The notes: generated by a model not told the origin, from the sequence alone. Counted from the first letter of the stretch, positions 35,052-43,223 are shown. The stretch is 64,000 bases of DNA from Aquibium oceanicum (GCF_001889605.1 NZ_CP018171.1:2006501-2070500); one strand, 5' to 3'. Numbers and translations are program-made.

Positions 35052-35885
35052 TCATGTCGCCTCGCTCAGATGCGAGTCCTCCCGGTCCTGCCAGAAAATC
35101 ACGCGTTTTCTGATCGTCTCTACGATCTTGTGCAGCACGATTCCGATCGCCGAGAGAACGATCAGGACCGCGAAACTTCCCGCCGTATCCATCGTGAAGT
35201 TCTTCTGCAGGAGAATGTTGCCCAGCCCCGCCTGCGACCCGATAAACTCGCCGACGATCGCGCCGATGACGGCCAGCACGACAGCGATGTCGAGACCGGC
35301 GAAAATGTAGGGCAGGGCGGTCTGTAGCTTCACCATCCGGAAAATCTGCCAGCGGGTCGCGGTAAAGGCCCGCAGCATGTCGGTCTGCTGACGGGACGCT
35401 GCGTTCATGCCCGCGATGCAGCTGACGACGACGGGGAAAAACACGATGAGCGCCGCAATCACGATCTTGGACGTGAGTCCGTAGCCGAACCAGATGATGA
35501 TCATGGGAGCGATGGCGACCTTCGGAACGGTCTGCAGAGCGACGACGTAGGGATAGATCGTCTTTTCGAGAATCTTCCACTGCCCGATGGAAACCCCGAT
35601 GACCAGTCCGACCACGGTGCCGATTGCGAAACCGGCGAGAATCTCCCAGAGCGTCACTCCGAAATGGTAGTAGAAGCGCGGCGTGTTGAGGTTCAGCCAC
35701 AACGCCTTCACGATTGCCGATGGCGGCGGCACGATAATCGTCGCGATGTCGAAGAGCCGGACGGAGCCTTCCCACACCACGATGATGGCGACGAACAAAA
35801 GAAGGGAAAGACTGACCTCCGGGCGCAGCTTCACGGCCCTGAAAACCCGGGCGCCACGTTCGTCCGGCAGCGAAACTTCGGTCAT
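35052..35885 (-). CDS. NitT/TauT-type ABC permease (SsuC-like)
   Basis: 277-aa inner-membrane protein with about six helices and the EAA loop LRAFTATRWQIFRMVKLQTALPYIFAG. Its ATG overlaps the stop of the ATPase gene (ATGA) with AAGGGG in front. Confidence 0.94.
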   Translation of the reverse strand: MTEVSLPDERGARVFRAVKLRPEVSLSLLLFVAIIVVWEGSVRLFDIATIIVPPPSAIVKALWLNLNTPRFYYHFGVTLWEILAGFAIGTVVGLVIGVSIGQWKILEKTIYPYVVALQTVPKVAIAPMIIIWFGYGLTSKIVIAALIVFFPVVVSCIAGMNAASRQQTDMLRAFTATRWQIFRMVKLQTALPYIFAGLDIAVVLAVIGAIVGEFIGSQAGLGNILLQKNFTMDTAGSFAVLIVLSAIGIVLHKIVETIRKRVIFWQDREDSHLSEAT

Positions 35886-36646
35886 GCGTACACCCCTTGC
35901 GATCCGAAATGCGCGCGCACCCGCTTCACATAGATGCCGAAAGAGTCGGAATTGATCATGTCGAGATTGCGGGGTCGCGGCAGGTCGACATCGATGATCT
36001 CGGTGATCCGGCCGGGCCTCGGGCTCATCACCACGATCCGATCCGCCAGGAACACGGCTTCGGCGATGCTGTGCGTGATAAGCATGACCGTCTTCCGGTT
36101 CGCTGCCCAGATGTCCAGAAGCTCCAGATTCATCTGCTCACGCGTCATCGCATCCAGGGCGCCAAACGGTTCGTCCATCAGGAGAAAGCTCGGATCATGC
36201 ACGAGCGCGCGGGCAATCCCCACACGCTGCTGCATGCCGCCCGACAGTTCCTTCGGATATTTTTGCGCAAATCCCTCAAGTCCGACAAGGCGCAGCAACT
36301 GGTTCGCAGACGCTGTGGACGTGGTGCGGTCCAGCCCCTGAATCTCTGCGGGAACAAGGACGTTCTGGAGAATGGTCCGCCACGGGAGCAGGAGCGGCTC
36401 CTGAAAAACCACGCCGAGCTCGCGGCTCGGTCCTTCGATCGGGCTTCCGTTGACGAGAATACTGCCGCTCGACTTGTTCAGGATGCCGGCGAGGATCTTG
36501 AGAAGCGTGGTCTTGCCACAGCCGCTTGGCCCGACGACGGTGACGAATTCGCCCTGAGCGATTTCCAGATTGACATCGGAAAGAGCGTAGATCGGCTCTC
36601 CTTCCTGCGTCGCGTACGTCTTGTTCAGGCTGCTGACTGAAATCAC
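35882..36646 (-). CDS. NitT/TauT-type ABC ATPase (SsuB-like)
   Basis: About 254 aa with Walker A GPSGCGKT near residue 40, signature LSGGMQQR, Walker B FLLMDEPFGALD and the H-loop ITHSIAEAV. Start GTG 36646 behind CAGGGAA (a TTG one codon earlier is also possible). It is transcribed after the FMN reductase and before the permease. Confidence 0.93.
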   Translation of the reverse strand: MISVSSLNKTYATQEGEPIYALSDVNLEIAQGEFVTVVGPSGCGKTTLLKILAGILNKSSGSILVNGSPIEGPSRELGVVFQEPLLLPWRTILQNVLVPAEIQGLDRTTSTASANQLLRLVGLEGFAQKYPKELSGGMQQRVGIARALVHDPSFLLMDEPFGALDAMTREQMNLELLDIWAANRKTVMLITHSIAEAVFLADRIVVMSPRPGRITEIIDVDLPRPRNLDMINSDSFGIYVKRVRAHFGSQGVYA

Positions 36647-36744
36647 CAAGGCTTCCCTGTTGATGGTGGGGCGTTGTGCATCCGGTATTGCTGACCCATT
36701 GGCTTCGGTGTCACCTTTGCGCCAGGCGGCTCACTCTCGACCCG

Positions 36745-37287
36745 CTAAACGGGATGGCTTGCCGTGGTTTGCAATGCGTCGGCAACCTTGGCCATGCGCC
36801 GCAGATTCCCGGCGTACTGGTCGGCGGCTGCCTGCACGATGTCGTCGATGCGGTCCATTTGGCTGATCACAAAGTAGAAGCCCCCTCCCGGCACCACCGC
36901 GCCAAGCTCGACCAACAGCGGCGCAAGGTTCACCGTCGCGCCCATAGCATGGTTCTGGTCCGCACCGGTCAGGAGCGGTATTGCGGTCACGCCGCTCAGC
37001 CCGTTGGCGGGATAGCGATCGAGAAACACCTTCAGCAGGCCGGAATAGGTCGCCTTGTAGGTCGGCGAGGCGAAGATGACGACGTCGCTGCCTGCGACCC
37101 TGGCGTTCAGCGCGTCCATCCGGTCGCTCGGCCAGGTCAGCACCTCGTCGCGATAGTCCGCCAGGTCGATCACGTCGGCGCGCTGGACGATATGACCGAA
37201 CAGCTTGTCCGCCAATGTCTCGGCCACTTTGAGGGTTCGTGATCTGGGCTTGGGATTGCCGACGACTATTGACAATTTGAACGTCAT
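36745..37287 (-). CDS. NAD(P)H-dependent FMN reductase (SsuE/MsuE-like)
   Basis: 180-aa flavodoxin-fold reductase: IVVGNPKPRSRTLKVAE (FMN phosphate loop) at the N-terminus and FASPTYKATYSGLLKVFLDRYP in the middle, as in SsuE. It would feed reduced FMN to the flavin monooxygenase of this module. ATG 37287 has GGAG upstream. It is the first gene behind the 162-bp leader copy 1 and heads the transport unit. A fragment with the same C-terminal residues lies behind leader copy 2. Confidence 0.9.
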   Translation of the reverse strand: MTFKLSIVVGNPKPRSRTLKVAETLADKLFGHIVQRADVIDLADYRDEVLTWPSDRMDALNARVAGSDVVIFASPTYKATYSGLLKVFLDRYPANGLSGVTAIPLLTGADQNHAMGATVNLAPLLVELGAVVPGGGFYFVISQMDRIDDIVQAAADQYAGNLRRMAKVADALQTTASHPV

Positions 37288-37358
37288 CACGACTCCACGC
37301 AGCGTTAACAGGAGGTGAGCCGCCGCCGGAATCCGCGTGCAGAGAGCCATAGATCGAG

Positions 37359-37520
37359 GACCACGACTTTAGGCGCGTGCAGACATCGGCGTGCCTCACA
37401 ACACCGGGGTCTTTTGGCCCGGCGACACCATTGCCAAGTTCTTTTGGCTCGGCATGGCGTCAGCGGCGACAGGCGCCGCATTGAAAAAAAGCTAGCATCG
37501 GCTGCCGCGGTTCGTCAACA
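37359..37520 (-). repeat. 162-bp duplicated leader, copy 1
   Basis: Matches 40081-40242 over its whole length, same orientation, with a 36-bp identical core and about 85% identity overall by eye. It lies about 70 bp upstream of the FMN reductase gene, on the strand that is transcribed into it. It contains two 21-nt hairpin units and a third GC-rich hairpin (37463-37479), so it is probably the promoter/leader of the transport unit. Confidence 0.85.
37403..37453 (-). promoter_or_regulatory. Tandem 21-nt hairpins with CCAAAAGA loops, copy 1
   Basis: On the minus strand: unit 1 GCCGAG-CCAAAAGAA-CTTGGC (37433-37453) and unit 2 GCCGGG-CCAAAAGAC-CCCGGT (37403-37423), separated by 9 nt. Both stems are six pairs long; stem bases differ between units in a compensating way while the loop stays constant. 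They could be read as RNA hairpins or as two operators exactly 30 bp apart. Confidence 0.6.
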
Positions 37521-37554
37521 AGACCATGTTGCTTCCTGTACGGCTTGGCGTTTT

Positions 37555-38646
37555 TTACGCGACTCGGCACGCGACGCCATGTTCGGCCATCCGCGGCAGG
37601 GTCTCACGGGCCACCGCATCAAGATCAGCGATATAGTCCGGGACGATAAGGATCACGCCGTCGAGTTCGCTTTCCAGGACGACGCGAGCAAGCCGCTTTG
37701 ATAGGGATTCGTAGGATCCGATCATCGCACCCGAGGAAAACGCCTTTCCTCTTCCCTCTCCGGCGAGCCTGCGGGATGCTGCGCTGACATCCTTGACGTT
37801 AGGATTCATGTCGTAGCCCAGCGCAATGTCCGCCAGGCATTCGAGGTCCACACCCTCGTTGAAATGGTCCGCGCGCGCCTGCGCCTCCTCGTCGGTGGCG
37901 CCAGGGATCAAAGTCACCAACCCGTAGACCTTGAGATCCACCTTGCCCATCTGCTTCGCCATCGCCTTTGCCTGACGCCCCAACTCCAGGTATTTCGGCT
38001 CCTCGCCGGATCCGATAAAGGCGATGTCACAGTTTTCGACGGCGAATCGGAAACCGCGTCCCGATGCGCCGGCATTGGCGAGGGGCGGCATGCGAGACGG
38101 TTTGGGACCCATGGTGGCATCCTGGAGCTCGAAGAACTTTCCCCGATGCGAGACGACCTTTTCCGTCCAGAGGCGTTTGACGACCTGCGTCCACTCGTCC
38201 GCCAGATCGTAGCGTTCGTCGTGATTGAGACCGTCGCGCCAGAGCCCGACATGCGACAGGTCGAGGTAGCTTGAACCGGTGACGAGGTTGAGTCCGACGC
38301 GGCCCGGAGCGATCTGATCGAGCGTCGTCATCATCTTGGCGATGATGGCGGGTTGGTAGACGGTCATATGGATCGTTGCAAAAACCCCGATCCTTGAGGT
38401 CGCTTGGAGCAGCGCCGCAGAGGTCGTCATGGATTCGAGCGAACGCATCCAGTGCTCGGACGGACCCTTGCGACCTCGCCAGATCCCGGGACTGAGCACA
38501 AAATCGTAGCCGAGCGCCTCCGCGCTTCGGGTCACGTCGAGGACGCGCGCGAATGACCCGTCCTCCACGTCGGGCGAGTTGGTGGAGTGGATCCAGCCAT
38601 GATTGCCAACCGGGATGAAGACGCCGACATCGATCGTTTTTGTCAT
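37555..38646 (-). CDS. RutA-like LLM-class flavin monooxygenase
   Basis: 363-aa luciferase-like monooxygenase, closest in layout to RutA (uracil ring-opening flavin-N5-peroxide oxygenase): the N-terminus DVGVFIPVGNHGWIHSTNSP parallels RutA's IGVFVPIGNNGWLISTHAP, with SRIGVFAT (Thr91) and GLNLVTG (Asn120) as in RutA. The residue after VTG, a Trp in RutA as I remember it, is Ser125 here, which argues for a different substrate. It would use reduced FMN from the neighbouring reductases. It is the last gene of the flavin reductase / RidA / monooxygenase unit. Confidence 0.85.
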   Translation of the reverse strand: MTKTIDVGVFIPVGNHGWIHSTNSPDVEDGSFARVLDVTRSAEALGYDFVLSPGIWRGRKGPSEHWMRSLESMTTSAALLQATSRIGVFATIHMTVYQPAIIAKMMTTLDQIAPGRVGLNLVTGSSYLDLSHVGLWRDGLNHDERYDLADEWTQVVKRLWTEKVVSHRGKFFELQDATMGPKPSRMPPLANAGASGRGFRFAVENCDIAFIGSGEEPKYLELGRQAKAMAKQMGKVDLKVYGLVTLIPGATDEEAQARADHFNEGVDLECLADIALGYDMNPNVKDVSAASRRLAGEGRGKAFSSGAMIGSYESLSKRLARVVLESELDGVILIVPDYIADLDAVARETLPRMAEHGVACRVA

Positions 38647-38714
38647 GTTTTGCTGCTCATGGAATGGATGCCTGGAAACCGGTCATTGACCCTGCAGAGG
38701 GAGGACAGCGGTTG

Positions 38715-39158
38715 TCAATTCCCGGAGAGGAGCCGAGCTTCGGGGCCCGCAACCGCGTCGGGGGCATACGCAACGGCGTCGACCTCGACTAGCAATTCAG
38801 GCAGCATGAGGGCTGCCACCTGTATGCCGGTGCTCGCAGGGCGATGGTTGCCAAAGAACTCCTGCCTGACCTCCCAATATTGCCGGGTGAAGGTCATGTC
38901 GGTCATGGGCGTCGTGAGATAGGTCGTCAGCCGGATGACGGATTTAAGATCGCAGCCGACCAGCCCCAGGCGCCTCTGCATGTTGGTGAATATCTGGCGC
39001 GCCTGAGCGGGGATGTCGCCAGCGCCAACCACCTTTCCGTGTTCGTCATAAGCGACGATGCCCGAAAGCCAGACGAAATCGCCAGCCTTCACGAGATGGC
39101 ACATCGGCTTGGTTTCGTCCCAGTGTCGCTCGTCGGCTATGAACAGCGGTGCAGTCAT
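38715..39158 (-). CDS. RidA/RutC-family protein
   Basis: 147-aa YjgF/RidA-fold protein, usually a trimer removing reactive imines or aminoacrylates. Segments LVKAGDFVWLSGIVAYDEHGK and the C-terminal ELLVEVDAVAYAPD are typical. Where RidA and RutC carry the ligand Arg (R-x-C-[IV] motif) this protein reads PASTGIQVAAL, so the key Arg seems missing and its chemistry may differ. GGAGAA precedes the ATG. It lies between the flavin reductase and RutA-like genes. Confidence 0.85.
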   Translation of the reverse strand: MTAPLFIADERHWDETKPMCHLVKAGDFVWLSGIVAYDEHGKVVGAGDIPAQARQIFTNMQRRLGLVGCDLKSVIRLTTYLTTPMTDMTFTRQYWEVRQEFFGNHRPASTGIQVAALMLPELLVEVDAVAYAPDAVAGPEARLLSGN

Positions 39159-39321
39159 GTTTCATTCTCCGAATGTACAGGAAGTGGCCGTTTTCAGCCT
39201 GGACGCCACAGGCGGCAGGTGCCCAACGACATGCGATATGGATCGCGGACGAGACGTGCATTTTCTCACGGCAGCCCCCGCCGTTGCGGACTTGCCTTGT
39301 CCAGTCTCAGTCGATGCGAGC

Positions 39322-39876
39322 TCATGCGGCAGACCCGTCCGGCTTGCTCAGATGCCGATAGCTGCCTCTGTAGTACAGGAGCGGTTCGGCGTCCTTGCCG
39401 TCGTTCAATCCAGTGGCAAGCACTTCGCCAATGACGATGGTGTGGTCTCCCGCGGCGTGTTCGGCGCGAATCTCGCAATCCAGCCACATGAGGGCGCCGT
39501 CGATTACCGGGCTTTGCGTAGCGGCCGTCGTCCAGGCGACGCCTGCCCATTTCTCGCTCCCCTTCCGGGCGAACCGGTTGGAGATCGCCTGTTGCCTCTT
39601 CGAGAGGACATTGACGGAGAATTTGCCGGTTTCCCGGATTCGAGGATAGGACGAGGATGTCGCCATGACACTGAATGAAACCAGAGGCGGATCGACAGAG
39701 ACACTGTAGAACGACTGGCAGGTAAACCCCAACGGCTCCCCATCATATCCCGCGATCACGGTTATCCCCGACGCGAACAAACCGAGCGAATCACGAAAAC
39801 GTCTGAGATCGACGGGCTCTCTCGCATTGAGACGGGCATATTCGGACAGAGGAATCCGGGAAGTGCTGCTGGACAC
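39322..39876 (-). CDS. Flavin reductase (RutF-like)
   Basis: 184-aa flavin reductase-like domain: FRDSLGLFASGITVIAGYDGEPLGFTCQSFYSVSVDPPLVSFSV is the family's N-terminal signature, and the C-terminal WLDCEIRAEHAAGDHTIVIGEV follows. Starts at GTG 39876 behind GAGAGA; longer in-frame starts run into the decayed region upstream. It is the first gene of the oxygenase unit, so with the gene at 36745 the module has two reductases. Confidence 0.88.
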   Translation of the reverse strand: MSSSTSRIPLSEYARLNAREPVDLRRFRDSLGLFASGITVIAGYDGEPLGFTCQSFYSVSVDPPLVSFSVMATSSSYPRIRETGKFSVNVLSKRQQAISNRFARKGSEKWAGVAWTTAATQSPVIDGALMWLDCEIRAEHAAGDHTIVIGEVLATGLNDGKDAEPLLYYRGSYRHLSKPDGSAA

Positions 39877-39907
39877 GTCGATCTCTCTATGCTGGCTGGA
39901 TTGGTGC

Positions 39908-39986
39908 GAGCGGCATCGCCGCGACGAAAGTCGCCATGCGTCACAGGGCCCTGGAATACTGGTCGGCCGCCGCCTGCACGACGACA
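39908..39986 (-). pseudogene. Remnant of an FMN reductase C-terminus
   Basis: Translates as VVVQAAADQYSRAL, stop, RMA; the intact reductase at 36745 ends DIVQAAADQYAGNLRRMAKVAD. So behind leader copy 2 there is a stub of a second FMN reductase copy, with the body deleted. It supports duplication of leader plus reductase as one unit. Confidence 0.6.
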
Positions 39987-40080
39987 GTGGACAATCCGAG
40001 TGCCATCCCGACTCCCAACAGCGTGGACAGAAGATGAGACGATCGCGAATCTGCAGACGGAAGGGACAGGGGCCAGCATA

Positions 40081-40242
40081 GACCACAAATCTCGGCGCGT
40101 GCAGACAGCAGCGTGTCTCACAACACCGGGGTCTTTTGGCCCGGCGACACCAACGCCAAGTTCTTTTGGCTCGGCATGATGTCAGCGACGCTTAGCGCCG
40201 CGTAAGAAAAAAGTAGCATCGGCTGCCCCGCCCCGTCAACAC
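40081..40242 (-). repeat. 162-bp duplicated leader, copy 2
   Basis: Second copy of the sequence at 37359-37520, upstream of the flavin reductase gene (39876) with the reductase remnant between. The core of 36 bp and a second block of 24 bp are identical to copy 1, while the outer parts have drifted. It is the putative control region of the oxygenase unit. Confidence 0.85.
40125..40175 (-). promoter_or_regulatory. Tandem 21-nt hairpins with CCAAAAGA loops, copy 2
   Basis: Same two units at 40155-40175 and 40125-40145, identical in sequence to those of copy 1; only the first two bases of the 9-nt linker, as read on the minus strand, differ. Preservation of both units while flanks have drifted suggests selection. 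Confidence 0.6.
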
Positions 40243-40371
40243 CGTTTCCGGCCATACTGATGCACGTGCATATCGCAATGTGGAGGTGGATCGACGTGTT
40301 CGAGTTCGACGGCCCGCGCGAACGCGGAGGCTTTCGGGCGAGAAGAGCCCGCTCCGGGCGGCCCAGCGCAA

Positions 40372-40864
40372 CGGCTAACGCGACCGGGACTGCGAGACGC
40401 GGGCCGGCACCGTCAAGTTGCGTTCAAGAAGGGCTCCTATTTTCCAGATTTCCTGGAGCCGCGCCCCATTGCGGAGAAGACGCTGACGACTGTCATCCAG
40501 GAAGCGTATGTCCAGGGTCTCGACGCGCTCGGTCGACGACCTCGTCAAGGCCATGTGCCGAGCGGCGTCTGCAAGAGCCAGGTGTCGCGCCTGTGCGAGG
40601 AGATTGACGGCAAGGTGAAGGCGTTCCTCGAACGGCCCATCGAGGGTGATTGGCCATACTTGTGGATTGACGCAACCTATCTCGAGGCTCGGCGCGGCGG
40701 GCGCATCGTCTCGGTCGTCGTCAACACCGACGGCCGCCGAGAGGTGCTGGGCATTTAGATCGGCACTTCGGAGGCCGAGCCGTCCTGGACAGAGTTCCTT
40801 TGAAAGCTCACACGCAGAGGCCGGCGCAGCGTGAAGCTGGTCGTCTCCGATGCCCATGAGAAAA
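40372..40864 (+). pseudogene. IS256-family (mutator) transposase remnant
   Basis: Fragments of the IS256 transposase in order: VKLR, KKGSYFPDFLEPRPIAEKTL, VIQEAYVQG, then in another frame STRSVDDLVKAM, then SKSQVSRLCEEID-like CKSQVSRLCEEIDGKVKAFL, EGDWPYLWIDATYLEARRGG, NTDGRREVLGI, stop, IGTSEAEPSWTEFL, stop, KLTRRG and VKLVVSDAHE. Several frameshifts and at least two stops; both ends missing. Confidence 0.85.
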
Positions 40865-41073
40865 CCGTGAGCCCTGCAAGCGCTGCATCAACGACAAGAA
40901 AGGGGCCAGTTGACACAAGCGATTAGAGAACGTCGTGAGACACCATCTTGCTTCGGGCCCAGCCGCCTGTCGCGAGTCAAAGGTATGGCAAGATTGGAGC
41001 AGCGGGTGGACTGGTCGAACGGCCACAATGGTTTCGTTGACGGACGGGGCAAACATTGCCTCACGAGGCAGCC
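40865..41073. other. Decayed DNA after IS256 remnant
   Basis: No gene, RNA or repeat that I can support between the transposase fragment and repeat copy C. From copy C to 41484 there is a further 350 bp of short, unsupported frames. Confidence 0.4.
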
Positions 41074-41130
41074 GCTGAACGGCAGCTTACCGCTACGCCT
41101 TTCCCATAACCGGACCGTCCGGATACGGCC
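41074..41130 (+). repeat. Dispersed repeat copy C
   Basis: Begins CTGAACGGCAGCTTACCGCT, identical to 16711-16730, and continues CCCATAACCGGACCGTCCGG, close to 49721-49740. It joins the 'A' and 'D' variants of the repeat in one copy. Confidence 0.7.
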
Positions 41131-41484
41131 CCAATCCCGCCCGAAGGTGGACGGCTAGCAATGGCATCGTTCGCGCTATCTTCAGTGACAGCTGAACGAC
41201 CCGGATGGTGAAGGGTTTCGGGTGCCGGCACGCGTACGGAAGCCTTTCATGCAGGAACCCGCAGGCTACAGTGTTGACTACGGAGATTTCGATTTGCGGC
41301 CGATGTCCGGGATCCTTGCTGAAAAGCGCGGAAGTAGGCGCGGACAGGCTGCTTCGTTGCACCTCGGCGTGGTATTCTTGGCCCCGCACGTTGCTCGTCG
41401 CGGCCTGTAGGCGCCGACAGTCATCACGGGCGCGGATCTCGACCACATCATGGCCGGGCGCCTCAACGCCTTGCTCAACGCGAT

Positions 41485-41829
41485 CTATGCCGCCTTTGGG
41501 CAGGGCCGGGACGGCATCGTACACCTCGGACCATCGGAGCCCCTGAGCGGCGAAGCCCTGTGGTTCGCCTGCCTCGTTTTCGCTCGGGGGGAAGATCGGG
41601 CCGTCATGATCGCTGTCAGTTGTACGATCCTGGCCTCGTATTCCTGGATATGGTCGGCGGCCCCCGCATCGCCATCGAAGGCGCCTTGCTCATTCTTACG
41701 TACCCAGACAGGAATCAGGTTGCGGGTGACGTCGTGCCGTTTCGCCAAAGCGTGAAACGTCTCGCCTGACAGATATTCCTGCGCGACCTGCCGATTAGAT
41801 TCGACGCGGTGAGTGCGATATCTTGCCAT
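41485..41829 (-). pseudogene. IS3-family transposase OrfA remnant
   Basis: MARYRTHRVESNRQVAQEYL followed by GETFHALAKRHDVTRNLIPVWVRKNEQGAFD is an IS3-type OrfA N-terminus with its helix-turn-helix. The frame degenerates after IQEYEARIVQLTAI, where the leucine-zipper part should continue, and no OrfB follows. It abuts the broken MFS gene. Confidence 0.65.
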
Positions 41830-41904
41830 GGGTTCCCTTTTTGAGAACCCGACAAGCTTGGTCAATTCCTCAAGCCGATCTGTCCACCAGCAGGGGCGCA
41901 CTCC

Positions 41905-42436
41905 ATCTTCCTGGTCAATCATGGGGTCAACAACTGGCTGCCTGAGATTCAGCGCACCAAGGGGCTTCCGCCGGCGGAGGCGGGGAGATGGTCGTCGCTC
42001 ACCCAGATCGTCGGCATCGTCGGATCGCTAGTGTGTCGCGCTATGCCGTGGCCGGCCGCCGTCTGGTGCTGATCGCACTCATCTTCGCCGGCATGGCGGT
42101 CCCCCGCCTGCTGCTGCTCCTCCCGGCGGGCAAGCGCTTGTAGTCTCGCTCGTCCTGCTCGGGATCACGCGCACGTCGGTCACGGCCATCGTGATGCTTC
42201 TCCTGCTGGACCTGCTCGGAATAGACAGGCAGCGGCACGGCCTGCTCGACGGCATGTTCTTCGTCGCGGCCGAGACCGGCGGCGTCCTCGGCCCGACGAC
42301 GATCGGGCTGCTGTCCGACCGAAGCGGCGGCTTTTCGAGTTGGCTATGGGCGCTTTTAACGATCGGCGTCGTGCTGCTTGCGCTGGCCGGCCTGCTCGCG
42401 CGGATCGGACGCCGCGAGCGCCCGCTCACTCGCTGA
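41905..42436 (+). pseudogene. MFS transporter (CynX/NimT-like) remnant
   Basis: The C-terminal half of a major facilitator protein in pieces: NHGVNNWLPEIQRTKGLPPA EAGRWSSLTQIVGIVGS, then after frameshifts and a stop VTAIVMLLLLDLLGID, GMFFVAAETGGVLGPTTIGL and a final helix. The N-terminal half is missing, cut at the IS3 remnant. Its 3' end overlaps the convergent TetR gene by a few bases. Confidence 0.7.
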
Positions 42437-43136
42437 TCAGCGCCGAGAAGTCGGAATCGCCCGAGATCGGCAGCTTCGGCACCTCCATCCAGCAGACGCG
42501 CCGCGCCCGCTCGGCATCCACGCCGAGGCCGACGAAGGCGACCATCAGCGTCTCGCGCACATGGTCGGGCTGCGTCCTGCCCAGGATGACGGACTGGATG
42601 CTTCGGACGAGGCCGCCCAGGATTGCGTCATGCGCGACCTGCATGGCGGAGAACCGGAAGTCCCCGTTGGCTGCAGCCATCTCGATGTCGCGCGGCAAAT
42701 AGACATCGACCAGCTTGCCGCCCGCCTCGCCCTGGGTCCCAACCTGGACGATGAAGCGCCCCCATGCCCGGTTCTCGATCGCGAGCGACATGTAGGCGAG
42801 ACAACCCGCGGCGATCCGTTCCAGCGGATCGTCGAAGGTCAGCACCATCTTATCGATGACCTCCAGCACGCCGTCCGACACGGCGGCGTTGACGGCCTGC
42901 AGAAGTTCGTGGGTCGAGCGGAAATGGTTGTAGAAGGTCCCGCGCGACACGCCGGCCTGCGCGATGAAGTCGTCGATCGAGGCGGCATCCGGGCTCTTCT
43001 GTGAGAACACCGCGACGGCCGCGGCCATCAGCTTGCGGCGTGTCTGTTCGCGCCGGACCATCCCGTTGCGCGTGCGATGGTCGGCGTTACCGGCCTCGTC
43101 GATGGTCGTTTCGTCGGATCGGGCAGTAGGCCGCAT
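42426..43136 (-). CDS. TetR-family transcriptional regulator
   Basis: 236 aa. HTH RRKLMAAAVAVFSQKSPDAASIDDFIAQAGVSRGTFYNHFRSTHELL at about residues 32-80, then an all-helical ligand domain. The reading frame is open far upstream across the next gene; ATG 43136 is the natural start. It is divergent from the MhpA-like hydroxylase and likely its repressor through the palindrome at 43211. Confidence 0.92.
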   Translation of the reverse strand: MRPTARSDETTIDEAGNADHRTRNGMVRREQTRRKLMAAAVAVFSQKSPDAASIDDFIAQAGVSRGTFYNHFRSTHELLQAVNAAVSDGVLEVIDKMVLTFDDPLERIAAGCLAYMSLAIENRAWGRFIVQVGTQGEAGGKLVDVYLPRDIEMAAANGDFRFSAMQVAHDAILGGLVRSIQSVILGRTQPDHVRETLMVAFVGLGVDAERARRVCWMEVPKLPISGDSDFSALISE

Positions 43137-43210
43137 GCTGTTTCCGTCGTCTTGCCGGATGGGGTGGGTTTCGGTGTCAATATAGACATGGGGTTCATAT
43201 TGACAAAACT

Positions 43211-43223
43211 GTTCATTATGAAC
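43211..43223. promoter_or_regulatory. GTTCA-TTA-TGAAC palindrome (TetR operator candidate)
   Basis: Perfect 13-bp palindrome in the TetR/hydroxylase gap. A related half-site GTTCATATTGAC lies at 43193. It sits next to a TTGACA (43200-43205) reading towards the hydroxylase. On the other strand TTGTCA and TATATT, 16 bp apart, could be the TetR promoter. Confidence 0.5.

Noticed and set aside
37420-37440. Sigma-54 promoter (GG-N10-GC) between the two hairpin units
   Set aside because: TGGCA and the 10-base spacing fit, but the -12 part reads TCGC, and no sigma-54 activator is encoded in the module. Too weak to annotate.
37403-37453. Reading of the paired hairpins as an ANTAR antitermination site
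   Set aside because: ANTAR sites have six-base loops with fixed A and G positions; here the loops are nine bases. No ANTAR protein gene is nearby. The comparison is left as an analogy only.
40081-40242. FMN riboswitch, because flavin genes follow
   Set aside because: The element does not show the conserved multi-stem RFN layout or its invariant segments, and the controlled genes use rather than make flavin.
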